64,000 nucleotides of DNA. Origin: Kaistia dalseonensis (GTDB taxonomy: Bacteria; Pseudomonadota; Alphaproteobacteria; Rhizobiales; Kaistiaceae). Every line of letters starts with the position of its first letter. Within the stretch, counting starts at the first letter, position 1. Made by a program: the position numbers and the translations under genes. This document shows positions 54,480 to 63,867 of the stretch, one piece after another. The stretch is taken from the NCBI RefSeq assembly GCF_030814715.1, contig NZ_JAUSVO010000006.1, forward strand, positions 372,001 through 436,000, given 5' to 3'. A model generated the notes under the pieces. The model ran no database searches. It was not told the origin of the DNA and saw only the letters and a list, made by a program, of their open reading frames with translations.

Positions 54480-54663
54480 AACCCGCCCCTTGCGGGCGGG
54501 TCAAAACCGCCCTTGCGGTTTTGGGGCGGGGTCGCTGTGCGCGGGGACGGACACAGATTTGTCAGGAAAGTAGCACTTGCCAGTCAGCACGCCTCGGCTT
54601 CGCCAAGGCTAACCCCGCCCCGAAAGTGCTCCGCACTTTCGACCCGCCCGCAAGGGGCGGGTT
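54480..54663. repeat. intergenic palindromic element, GC-type
   Basis: Long inverted repeat made of nested hairpins. H1 ACCCGCCC/GGGCGGGT (54481-54501), H2 AAAACCGC/GCGGTTTT (54503-54522), core GGGGCGGGGT, spacer with GGCTTCGCCAAGG, core complement ACCCCGCCCC, H2' GAAAGTGC/GCACTTTC (54622-54640), H1' ACCCGCCC/GGGCGGGT (54642-54662). The architecture is shared with 57749-57919. Confidence 0.85.
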
Positions 54664-54700
54664 AAGGAAGAGGCACGCCTTCCCGACGCCGCGCGAGCCC

Positions 54701-55165
54701 CTACCCGATCGGAACCAGCGGCTCGTCCTTGACGCGGCGGATGGTCAGCGACGTGCGCACGCTCGCGACATTTGCCGCCCCGGTCAGTTCCTCGATGAAG
54801 GCCTGGAAGGCGCGCAGGCTCGGCGCCACGCATTTCATGATGAAATCAGCTTCGCCCGACAGCATGTAGCATTCGCGGACGATCGACCAACCCTTGACCC
54901 GCTCGACGAAGCCGTTGAGGTCGACCTCCGCCTGGCTGGAGAGCCCGACCATGGCGAAAACGGTGACGTCATAGCCGAGTGCCTTCTCGTCAACGAGGGC
55001 GCGATAGCCCTCGATGATGCCGGCCTCCTCGAGCGCCCGCATGCGCCTCAGGCAGGGTGGCGCCGAGATGCCGACGCGACGCGCCAGCTCCACATTGGTG
55101 ATGCGTCCGTCGGCCTGCAATTCCTTGAGGATCTTCCAGTCGATGGCGTCGAGATGGGCTTTCAC
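54701..55165 (-). CDS. Lrp/AsnC-family regulator
   Basis: Encodes 154 residues: helix-turn-helix (LDAIDWKILKELQADGRITN, VELARRVGISAPPCLRRM), then the RAM ligand-binding domain (VRECYMLSGEADFIMKCVAP). A general amino-acid-responsive regulator type. Divergent from trxB with about 200 bp between, so it may control its own gene or trxB; the ligand is not predictable. Confidence 0.92.
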   Translation of the reverse strand: MKAHLDAIDWKILKELQADGRITNVELARRVGISAPPCLRRMRALEEAGIIEGYRALVDEKALGYDVTVFAMVGLSSQAEVDLNGFVERVKGWSIVRECYMLSGEADFIMKCVAPSLRAFQAFIEELTGAANVASVRTSLTIRRVKDEPLVPIG

Positions 55166-55371
55166 GCGTCTGGCCTCGAGCCTGTACCGGGAAGGGAAAG
55201 AAAGATCATCGACGGCTCATTTCGATTCTGTCCGAAGCGCCATGATTCGGAAACAATTGTTGGTGAGAACACACAAGATCGCATGGCTCGCAACCTTGCA
55301 TGCATAATGCACAACCCTCTAAAGTCTCAGGTCTTCAAAAACCTGCGACTCGCACCCATCTCAGGCCCATC

Positions 55372-56349
55372 ATGCAGCACGCAAAACTCATCATCGTCGG
55401 TTCTGGCCCTGCCGGATACACCGCCGCGATCTATGCGGCGCGCGCCATGCTGGAGCCGATGCTCATCGCCGGCGTCCAGCCGGGCGGTCAGCTCACCATT
55501 ACCACCGATGTCGAGAATTATCCCGGCTTCGCCGATGTGATCCAGGGCCCCTGGCTCATGGAGCAGATGCGCGCGCAGGCCGAGCATGTCGGCACGAAGA
55601 TGGTCAGCGACCACATCATCGAAGCGGACCTGTCGCAGCGCCCCTTCGTGCTGAAGGGCGATTCCGGCGAGACCTACACCGCCGATACGCTCATCATCGC
55701 GACAGGCGCCCAGGCGCGCTGGCTCGGCATCGAGAGCGAGGAGAAGTTCAAGGGCTTCGGTGTCTCTGCCTGCGCCACCTGTGATGGCTTCTTCTATCGC
55801 GGCAAGGAAGTCTATGTCGTCGGCGGCGGCAATACGGCCGTCGAAGAGGCCCTCTACCTCGCCCATATCGCCAAGAAGGTCACGATCGTCCATCGCCGCG
55901 ACCATTTCCGCGCCGAGCGCATCCTGCAGAACCGCCTGCTCTCCCGCGACAATGTCGAGGTGATCTGGGACAGCGTGATCGAGGAAGTGACCGGCAAGGG
56001 CGGGTTCCCGCCGGCGGTCACCGGCCTCAAGATCCGCAATGTCGTGACCGGCACCGTGACGGAGAAGCCGACCGACGGCGTGTTCGTGGCGATCGGCCAT
56101 GCGCCGGCGACCGAACTCGTCCGCGGCCAGCTGCAGCTGAAGCCATCCGGCTATATCTGGACGGCGCCCGATTCGACCGCGACCAACATTCCGGGCGTGT
56201 TCGCGGCTGGCGACGTCACCGACGAGATTTTCCGCCAGGCCGTCACGGCGGCGGGACAGGGCTGCATGGCGGCGCTTGAGGCCGAGCGCTGGCTTGCCGT
56301 GAATCCGGTTGCCGACATGTCGGCCGTCGAGGCCGTGGCGGCCGAGTAG
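55372..56349 (+). CDS. trxB: thioredoxin reductase
   Basis: Encodes 325 residues from ATG 55372 (MQHAKLIIVGSGPAGYTAAI). FAD motif GSGPAG, redox-active CATC in VSACATCDGFFYRGKE, NADPH motif GGGNTAVEEA and the final FAD contact GVFAAGDVTDEIFRQAVTAA. It reduces thioredoxin with NADPH. An upstream frame start at 55300 is unlikely. The next gene is lsrB, a conserved neighbour in Hyphomicrobiales. Confidence 0.96.
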   Translation: MQHAKLIIVGSGPAGYTAAIYAARAMLEPMLIAGVQPGGQLTITTDVENYPGFADVIQGPWLMEQMRAQAEHVGTKMVSDHIIEADLSQRPFVLKGDSGETYTADTLIIATGAQARWLGIESEEKFKGFGVSACATCDGFFYRGKEVYVVGGGNTAVEEALYLAHIAKKVTIVHRRDHFRAERILQNRLLSRDNVEVIWDSVIEEVTGKGGFPPAVTGLKIRNVVTGTVTEKPTDGVFVAIGHAPATELVRGQLQLKPSGYIWTAPDSTATNIPGVFAAGDVTDEIFRQAVTAAGQGCMAALEAERWLAVNPVADMSAVEAVAAE

Positions 56350-56388
56350 ACGTGAGAAGCGGCGAAGCCGAGGGGGAGCGGCCTCACC

Positions 56389-57279
56389 ATGGATTGGGAC
56401 AAGCTTAGGATATTCCACGCAGCAGCGCAGGCGGGATCGTTCACCCATGCCGGCGAGGCGCTCAACATGAGCCAGTCGGCGGTAAGCCGGCAGGTGAGCG
56501 CGCTCGAACAGGATCTGGGCGTTCCCCTCTTCCACCGCCACGCGCGCGGCCTGATCCTCTCCGAACAGGGCGAACTGCTCTATCGCACGTCGCAGGACGT
56601 GATGATGAAGCTCGAAGGCGTGCGCATCCGCCTGACCGACTCGCGCGAGAAGCCGACCGGCACGCTGCGCATCACCACCACCGTCGCCCTTGGCTCGACC
56701 TGGCTCACCGAGCGGCTGAACGAATTCGTCGACCTGCATCCCGAGGTCAATCTGCACCTGATCCTCGACGATCAGGAACTCGATTTGACCATGCGCCAGG
56801 CCGATGTGGCGATCCGCCTGCGCCAGCCCGTGCAGCCGGACCTGATCCAGCGCCGGCTGTTCACGACGCACTATCACGTCTATGCCGCGCCCGAATATGT
56901 CGCCCGCTTTGGCAAGCCCGAGACGCTGGACGACCTCGACAAGCACCGCATCGTCACCTTCGGCGTGCCCGTGCCGCCGAACATACGCGACGTGAACTGG
57001 CTAGAGATCGCCGGCCGCTCGACGGATAATCCGCGCGAGCCGATCGTGCGCATCAACAATATCTACGCCATCAAGGCGGCCGTCGAACGCGGCACCGGCA
57101 TCGCGATCCTGCCCGATTACATGATCGGGGATGATTCCAAGCTGGTGAAGCTGATGCCCGACGCGCAGGTTCCGAGCTTCCCGACCTATTTCTGCTATCC
57201 GGCGGAACTGAAGAATTCGGCCCGCGTCACCGCCTTCCGCGACTTCATGCTCGCCAAGGCGCAGAACTGGCAATTCTGA
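56389..57279 (+). CDS. lsrB: LysR-type regulator LsrB/VtlR
   Basis: Encodes 296 residues (MDWDKLRIFHAAAQAGSFTH). N-terminal LysR helix-turn-helix (EALNMSQSAVSRQVSALEQD) and a full effector domain (PTGTLRITTTVALGSTWLTE). Its position just behind trxB and ahead of an AbcR-like RNA matches LsrB of Sinorhizobium/Agrobacterium and VtlR of Brucella, which activate abcR2 and affect redox and envelope functions. Identification rests on both sequence type and neighbours. Confidence 0.9.
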   Translation: MDWDKLRIFHAAAQAGSFTHAGEALNMSQSAVSRQVSALEQDLGVPLFHRHARGLILSEQGELLYRTSQDVMMKLEGVRIRLTDSREKPTGTLRITTTVALGSTWLTERLNEFVDLHPEVNLHLILDDQELDLTMRQADVAIRLRQPVQPDLIQRRLFTTHYHVYAAPEYVARFGKPETLDDLDKHRIVTFGVPVPPNIRDVNWLEIAGRSTDNPREPIVRINNIYAIKAAVERGTGIAILPDYMIGDDSKLVKLMPDAQVPSFPTYFCYPAELKNSARVTAFRDFMLAKAQNWQF

Positions 57280-57303
57280 CGGCACGCGTCGTAACTGCCC
57301 AAA

Positions 57304-57354
57304 AAATCACCGCATGAACATGGTTCATGCTGCACCGCAAACAAGCGGTGATTT
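57304..57354 (+). terminator. nested hairpin behind lsrB
   Basis: Outer stem AAATCACCGC with GCGGTGATTT. Inside lies a second palindrome GCATGAAC-ATG-GTTCATGC (57312-57330), which shares bases with the outer stem so the two may alternate. T-rich sequence follows. Probable lsrB terminator; the inner palindrome also fits a T-N11-A LysR site. Confidence 0.5.
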
Positions 57355-57458
57355 CGGTTATTTCAATTTTTTGCTATTTTCGGCCGATTATCGTGCGTTC
57401 GTTTTCTATCCGACGGCATATCAGGCACGGAATCAGAAAAAATTTCTCAAAATTAAGA

Positions 57459-57485
57459 ATGCATTTCGACATGTCGAAAATGCAT
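57459..57485. promoter_or_regulatory. candidate LsrB/VtlR binding site upstream of the sRNA
   Basis: Perfect 16-bp palindrome TTTCGACATGTCGAAA (57464-57479), extended on both sides by ATGCA and TGCAT. It is centred about 70 bp before the predicted RNA start, the usual distance for LysR activators, and contains a T-N11-A motif. Confidence 0.5.
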
Positions 57486-57507
57486 AGCTGCGATGCACTC
57501 ATGCCGG

Positions 57508-57536
57508 TTGTTTAGGCAGGCTGATCATTCCATATA
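57508..57536 (+). promoter_or_regulatory. sigma-70 promoter of the AbcR-like RNA
   Basis: TTGTTT, a 17-bp spacer and CATATA. Weak match to consensus, as expected for an activator-dependent promoter. Confidence 0.5.
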
Positions 57537-57542
57537 CGGACC

Positions 57543-57690
57543 AGTTGATGCGTCGGGCCGGAAGCTTTCTCCTCCCTGCCTCTGGTTCGGCCTCAGCTGT
57601 TCCCCTCTGGAAGGTGTTTGCTGCGCATTTCCCTGCCGCAGCAACAAAGACTCGCCGGGCCTCGCAAGAGTGCCCGGCCTTTTCTTTTCT
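57543..57690 (+). ncRNA. abcR: AbcR-type small regulatory RNA
   Basis: No protein frame is credible here. The predicted transcript of about 148 nt has CU-rich anti-Shine-Dalgarno tracts (TTTCTCCTCCCTGCC near 57568 and TTCCCCTC near 57600), a hairpin GCTGCG/CGCAGC whose loop holds TTTCCCT (57620-57642), and an intrinsic terminator GCCGGGC/GCCCGGC followed by CTTTTCTTTTCT (57654-57690). AbcR RNAs of Sinorhizobium and Agrobacterium lie beside lsrB and repress ABC-transporter mRNAs by pairing near their ribosome sites with Hfq. Only one copy is seen here. Start and end are inferred. Confidence 0.7.
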
Positions 57691-57748
57691 GGGGTGGCGG
57701 TTCCCGAATTCAGTGTGTGGCTAAGGCCCAACAAACTGGCTCCGTCCA

Positions 57749-57919
57749 AACCCTCCCCTTGAGGGAGGGTCAAAACCGCGAAGCGGTTTTGGGGAGGGGG
57801 CGCCATGCTGGCGCTCGATCGGATGCGTCGCCGAATAGGTAAACACGCTTTGGCTTCGCCAAAGCTACCCCCTCCCCGAAAACGCTTTGCGTTTTCGACC
57901 CTCCCTCAAGGGGAGGGTT
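57749..57919. repeat. intergenic palindromic element, AG-type
   Basis: Same nested-hairpin plan as 54480-54663 but with H1 ACCCTCCC/GGGAGGGT (57750-57770), H2 AAAACCGC/GCGGTTTT, core GGGGAGGGGG, spacer with GGCTTCGCCAAAGC, core complement ACCCCCTCCCC, H2' GAAAACGC/GCGTTTTC and H1' ACCCTCCC/GGGAGGGT (57898-57918). Confidence 0.85.
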
Positions 57920-57965
57920 TGGGCTCAGCCCTTCAAGCGAGTCTTCGAACCGGGCCAACCGCCAC

Positions 57966-58919
57966 TCACATATAGAGCGGCTCCTTCTCCATGCCCTTGT
58001 AGATCCCCGCCACGAACTCGCCATAGCCGTTGAAGAGCTGTGTCGGGATGCGGTCATTGGTGCCGATGACCTGCTCGGTCGCCTGGCTCCAGCGCGGATG
58101 CGGTACTTCGGGGTTCACATTGGCCCAGAAGCCATATTCCGAGGATTGCAACTGCTGCCAGAAATTGAGCGGTTGCTCCTCGACGAAGGAAATCTTGACG
58201 ATCGACTTGATGGATTTGAAGCCGTATTTCCACGGCGTATGCAGGCGGATCGGCGCGCCCATTTGTTTCAGAAGCGGCTTGCCGTAAACCCCCGTCACCA
58301 TGAAGGCGAGTTCGTTCGTCGCCTCGGCCATGCTCAAGCCCTCGACATAGGGCCAGGGATAGAAGGGCTGGTTCTGGCCCGGCGCCATGTCCGGGTCCAT
58401 GAAGGTCTCCATGCGGATATATTTCGCGCCCGAAAGCGGCTTCGCATAGGCGACGAGGTCGGCGAGCGGGAAGCCCGTCCACGGCACCGTCATCGACCAG
58501 GCCTCGACGCAGCGATGGCGATAGACGCGCTCCTCGAGCTTCATCACCTTCAGCAGATCGTCGATGCCGACCGTCTTCGGCTGTTCGACCATGCCCTCGA
58601 AGGCGATCGTCCAGGGCCGGATCTTCAGCGCCTGCGCGGCATCGGCCAAGTCCTTGTCGGTGCTGTATTCGTAGAAATTGTTGTAGTGTGCGTTGATGTC
58701 CTCCGGCGTGATCGGCCGGCCGGCGACGAAACGGTCATTGCGCTTGGCGGGATAGAGGCCGGCGCTCGGATCATCATCCGCGCGCGCCATTCCCGGGAGG
58801 CTGGCGGCGATGAGGCCGAGGCCGCTTGCGGCCAAGATCTCGCGGCGATTGAGGAACACCGCCTCCGGCGTGACGCGGCTCTCGGGTATCTCCCAGCCAC
58901 GCGTTTTCTTGATCAGCAT
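57966..58919 (-). CDS. msrP: periplasmic methionine-sulfoxide reductase catalytic subunit
   Basis: Encodes 317 residues. The Tat leader contains NRREILAASGLGLIAASLPG. The molybdopterin domain has the Mo-ligating Cys in HRCVEAWSMTVPWTGFPL, and later MGAPIRLHTPWKYGFKSIKS is highly typical. It repairs oxidised methionines in envelope proteins using electrons from MsrQ; msrQ is not adjacent in this window. Length normal. Confidence 0.94.
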   Translation of the reverse strand: MLIKKTRGWEIPESRVTPEAVFLNRREILAASGLGLIAASLPGMARADDDPSAGLYPAKRNDRFVAGRPITPEDINAHYNNFYEYSTDKDLADAAQALKIRPWTIAFEGMVEQPKTVGIDDLLKVMKLEERVYRHRCVEAWSMTVPWTGFPLADLVAYAKPLSGAKYIRMETFMDPDMAPGQNQPFYPWPYVEGLSMAEATNELAFMVTGVYGKPLLKQMGAPIRLHTPWKYGFKSIKSIVKISFVEEQPLNFWQQLQSSEYGFWANVNPEVPHPRWSQATEQVIGTNDRIPTQLFNGYGEFVAGIYKGMEKEPLYM

Positions 58920-58968
58920 GCGTCTCTCCGCATTCGCTTTCGGTGAACCCTGTCGCAGCTAGAGCTAG

Positions 58969-60797
<1,829 letters not shown>

Positions 60798-60804
60798 TGA
60801 TGGC

Positions 60805-60972
60805 TGACACATGGTCTTGCAGAACCGGGATTAGGTGGGATTGAGCGGAACCGCGCGGGATTTCCCGCAGAAAGCTGGGAGTTTCGGGGCAGCGGCGGGA
60901 CATAAGGGATCTGACCTAAGATTTTGCAGAACATGGAAGCGCGCGGCAGCATGACACTTGAGTTTGCAGAAC
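60805..60972. repeat. three transposase-binding-like end sites (L1, L2, L3)
   Basis: Direct 21-bp repeats at 60805-60825, 60912-60932 and 60952-60972. All start TGAC and end TTGCAGAAC; the middle varies. Spacings are 107 and 40 bp. Phage Mu attL has L1-L2-L3 at comparable distances. Confidence 0.8.
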
Positions 60973-61060
60973 ACAGACCGTTCGGGCGCCGTTCCTTCGG
61001 CGATGGTAACGGCCTCTTATCGATGTCTTAGGGGCGAGGCTGACGGCACGCGTTCATCGG

Positions 61061-61786
61061 CTATTCTAGCGTAAGCGGATGAGCCGTCGCGTCGAGGCCG
61101 GTCGTATCGATAGTCTCGTCATCGATTGGATCGCCCATGGTCATTCGCGTCGTCAGCGTCACCGCTTGAGCCTTCGCTTGGGCGAGATCCTGTTCGGAAA
61201 GCCTGCCACATATCAGGTTCATATTGGACCAATCGCTTTGGTCAACCTGCTTTGCGCTGCTGGCCACGATAATCAGCCGCCATGTGCAGCTCTGCGTCGC
61301 ATTTTTCACCATCGCGGCAGTGCCAACCTGCAGGAAATAAGCGAGGTTCCGTCGTGCCTGATAGTCGCCACCATAAGCCTCGTTGTAGAGCGCGCGGAGT
61401 TCTTCTTTGTTTCTTTCGCACTCAACGCGCTCATCTGGTTGCAGACAGAGCGTCATATAACGATCGGCCTCGTGAAAGCGCTGAGTTGTTGGCGGTGTGA
61501 TCTCGGAAACCTGCTCAGCTTTTGTCGCGATCGTCTCCTCTACCTGGGCAGGAGCCTCTGCGACTGGCGCGGGCGAAGTCACTGCCGGCGCCTCTATCGC
61601 ATCTGCTACAGCGGCGGGCGCAGGCGCAGGCGTTTCGGGCACTTCCAAGCTATCCGAGCCAGCATTCGCGGCAGTCTCGACATGCTCTTTCTTTTCGGCG
61701 AAAAGGCCTACGATCATAAAGAAGAGCAACAGGCCAAATGTTCCCAGCAAAATCTTGCGGAATATCGATCTCTTTTTCTTAGCCAC
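61061..61786 (-). CDS. membrane-anchored protein of unknown function in the prophage left end
   Basis: Encodes 241 residues: basic start (MAKKKRSIFRKIL), one membrane helix (LLGTFGLLLFFMIVGLFA), a Pro/Ala/Glu-rich linker of about 65 residues and a C-terminal globular part with Cys residues (YMTLCLQPDERVECERNKEE, NATQSCTWRLIIVASSAKQV, NMNLICGRLSEQDLAQ). I recognise no family. It lies between the end sites and the repressor and is transcribed leftward, the position of a lysogeny-expressed cargo (moron) gene. Codon use is less GC-rich than in the core genes. Confidence 0.75.
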   Translation of the reverse strand: MAKKKRSIFRKILLGTFGLLLFFMIVGLFAEKKEHVETAANAGSDSLEVPETPAPAPAAVADAIEAPAVTSPAPVAEAPAQVEETIATKAEQVSEITPPTTQRFHEADRYMTLCLQPDERVECERNKEELRALYNEAYGGDYQARRNLAYFLQVGTAAMVKNATQSCTWRLIIVASSAKQVDQSDWSNMNLICGRLSEQDLAQAKAQAVTLTTRMTMGDPIDDETIDTTGLDATAHPLTLE

Positions 61787-61796
61787 CCTGCCACCA

Positions 61797-62567
61797 CTAT
61801 ATCGTTCTGCCGATCCACACGACGCGGCCGGCTATGTGTAAGTCGTTCATGTCTTGGCGCGAGATCGTCTCGCGCTCATAAACTGGATTGTCGGAAATCA
61901 GCACCACGGAATCGTCGATGCGGAATTGGACCCGCTTCACGATGACAGTGCCGCTGCGGATAATGACGTAGATGGCGCCGTTTTTGATGTCGCGAGGCTC
62001 ACGGATCGAGCCGTCGACGAGCATCAGTGCGCCATCTGGAATTGTCGGCTCCATGGAGTCGCCATCAGCCGCCAGCATGAAGGCGGTGGCCGGGTTGATG
62101 CCGATGCGGCGCAACCAATCGCGCCTGAACGCGAGCATGTCGGCAATATCTTCCGAGACAGCCAGCTTGCCGTTTCCTGCTGCCGCGCGAACCTCATAGC
62201 GCGGCAGAAACGCGAAATCCTCTCGCGTTGGCGATACCAAAGCGTCCGGCTCCTGACGTTCCAGCGCCTGCAACTGAACCTGCGCCTGCGTCGTCCGCTC
62301 GCCGTTGAATACCAGCCAGTCCAGCGAAACGCCGCATGCGCGCGCCAGCGCCCCAAGTGCCGCCGCCTTCGGCTCACTGACCGCTCGCACGTAATTATTC
62401 ACGGTACCGATCGGCACGCCTGCCCTTTGCGCCACGGCCTGATTGCCGCCCGCCGCCCGAATCGCCTCCCTCAAACGGGCTGCTATTTCGGACTTAAGGC
62501 TTTCAACTCCGAAATTGTCATCGTGATCGAGTTCCACAATTCGGACTTTCAAATTCCATTGTTGCAT
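61797..62567 (-). CDS. phage repressor, XRE helix-turn-helix plus S24 protease domain
   Basis: Encodes 256 residues from ATG 62567 (TTG 62582 is possible). Helix-turn-helix GGNQAVAQRAGVPIGTVNNY near residues 40-62. A likely self-cleavage Ala-Gly lies in VRAAAGNG. The peptidase Ser is in ADGDSMEPTIPDGALML and the Lys in GTVIVKRVQF. It should keep the prophage silent and be cleaved when RecA is activated. Divergent from the ner-like gene. Confidence 0.9.
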   Translation of the reverse strand: MQQWNLKVRIVELDHDDNFGVESLKSEIAARLREAIRAAGGNQAVAQRAGVPIGTVNNYVRAVSEPKAAALGALARACGVSLDWLVFNGERTTQAQVQLQALERQEPDALVSPTREDFAFLPRYEVRAAAGNGKLAVSEDIADMLAFRRDWLRRIGINPATAFMLAADGDSMEPTIPDGALMLVDGSIREPRDIKNGAIYVIIRSGTVIVKRVQFRIDDSVVLISDNPVYERETISRQDMNDLHIAGRVVWIGRTI

Positions 62568-62651
62568 CAAGGGTTTACGCAAACGCTACCCGATAGTTTT
62601 AATTCTGGAACATCGAAGCAGTTTTAGCGTGGACAGGAATTCCAATTCTGG
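62536..62651. promoter_or_regulatory. candidate repressor operator cluster
   Basis: AATTC occurs five times in about 110 bp (62538, 62552, 62601, 62638 and 62644), as AATTCTGG twice and once as the palindrome GGAATTCC. It covers the start of the repressor gene and the gap before ner. Confidence 0.4.
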
Positions 62652-62722
62652 TATCTTGATGTTGCGAACACAAATCTTGGCACTCGAAAAAACCCGGCGC
62701 TCCTGCCGGTTCCAGAACAGCA

Positions 62723-63019
62723 ATGATAGCGGATAAGCACCCCGAAGACATCAAGGCGATGATCCGCAAGAAGGGCCTCTCGATGGAGGCTCTTTCGCAG
62801 CGTCTCGGCTATTGCCGCGTCGCAGTCGGCGTGACCTTGCGTCGGCCCTGGCCGGCCGTGCAGGCCGGCATCGCATCCTTTCTCGGCATTGATCCCTCCA
62901 GCCTCTGGCCCAGCCGCTACGAGGCCGACGGCACGCCGCGCCGCATCAGGGCGGCCTCAGGATCGAAATCTAGAGGCAGCGCCGAAGCCCGTCTCCGTCA
63001 AAAAGACAAGGCCGCTTAA
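62723..63019 (+). CDS. ner: Ner-like DNA-binding protein
   Basis: Encodes 98 residues (MIADKHPEDIKAMIRKKGLS). The N-terminal 70 residues match the Ner/Nlp helix-turn-helix of Mu-like phages, including MEALSQRLGYCRVAVGVTLR and FLGIDPSSLWPSRYEADG. A basic tail of about 25 residues follows. In Mu, Ner switches off early and repressor transcription during lytic growth. First rightward early gene. Confidence 0.9.
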   Translation: MIADKHPEDIKAMIRKKGLSMEALSQRLGYCRVAVGVTLRRPWPAVQAGIASFLGIDPSSLWPSRYEADGTPRRIRAASGSKSRGSAEARLRQKDKAA

Positions 63020-63021
63020 AC

Positions 63022-63867
63022 ATGAGTGACGTTTCCAAAGCGCCGATCCGCATTCAGCTCGCCGATATCGACATCAGCCAAAGGCTGCGGCCGGTCGACG
63101 AGGCGAAGGCGCTGTTCATCGCGGCCGGCATGGCCAAGGGCGGGCTAGAGACGCCGATCGAGGTTCGGCCGGCGCCGAAGAAGGCCAAGAAGCCATATAT
63201 CCTCATCGTCGGCGGCCATCGTTGTCGTGCCGCGTTCGAGCTCGGATGGACCGAGATCGACGCCTTTGTGCTCGACATCAGCGCCGACGAAGCGCGGATG
63301 CGCGAGATCGACGAAAACCTCTATCGCGCCGAGCTCACCGAGCTCGATCGGGCGGTGTTCCTCGCCGCGAAAAAGGAGCTTTACGAGAAGCTCAACCCCT
63401 CGACCAAGCACGGCGGCGACAGGGTCTCAGAGCAAGTCGCCATATTTGGCGACTTGGCGCCGCGCTTCACGGCCGAAGTCACCGAACGCCTCGGCTATAG
63501 CGAGCGCACGATCCAGCGTGTCGTGGCGCGCGCCGCCATCCCGGCCTCGATCCGCGCCCGTATCGCCGGTACCCGGCTCGCCAATACCGGCGCCGAGCTG
63601 GACGCGCTGTTGCGGCTCTCGCCCGACGAACAGGCGAAAGCGCTCGATCTCCTGCTTTCGGGCGAAGAGGGGGCGCCGCGCAGTGTCGCCGCAGCCCATG
63701 CCGCGCTGACCGGCGCCCGCGCCGCTCAAGTCGCTCCCAGCGACGCCGAGTTTGACGGCCTGCTCAAGGCATGGCGGCGCGCCGGCCAGAGCGCCCGCGC
63801 CCGCTTTATCGCCGATCTGCAGCGCCAAGGCGCGATCACAGCCGCTACCGAGGGGGACGACCAATGA
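63022..63867 (+). CDS. ParB-N-domain protein of transposable phage
   Basis: Encodes 281 residues, 2 bp after ner. ParB-like N-terminal domain with IVGGHRCRAAFELGW and DENLYRAELTELDRAVFLAA, followed by a helix-turn-helix (TERLGYSERTIQRVVARAAI). Similar genes precede the transposase genes in alphaproteobacterial Mu-like phages. Its role there is not established; a partition function is unlikely. Confidence 0.85.
   Translation: MSDVSKAPIRIQLADIDISQRLRPVDEAKALFIAAGMAKGGLETPIEVRPAPKKAKKPYILIVGGHRCRAAFELGWTEIDAFVLDISADEARMREIDENLYRAELTELDRAVFLAAKKELYEKLNPSTKHGGDRVSEQVAIFGDLAPRFTAEVTERLGYSERTIQRVVARAAIPASIRARIAGTRLANTGAELDALLRLSPDEQAKALDLLLSGEEGAPRSVAAAHAALTGARAAQVAPSDAEFDGLLKAWRRAGQSARARFIADLQRQGAITAATEGDDQ

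Noticed and set aside
54447-55540. Frames running through the palindromic element and antisense to the Lrp gene
   Set aside because: They depend on repeat sequence and on the complement of a certain gene.
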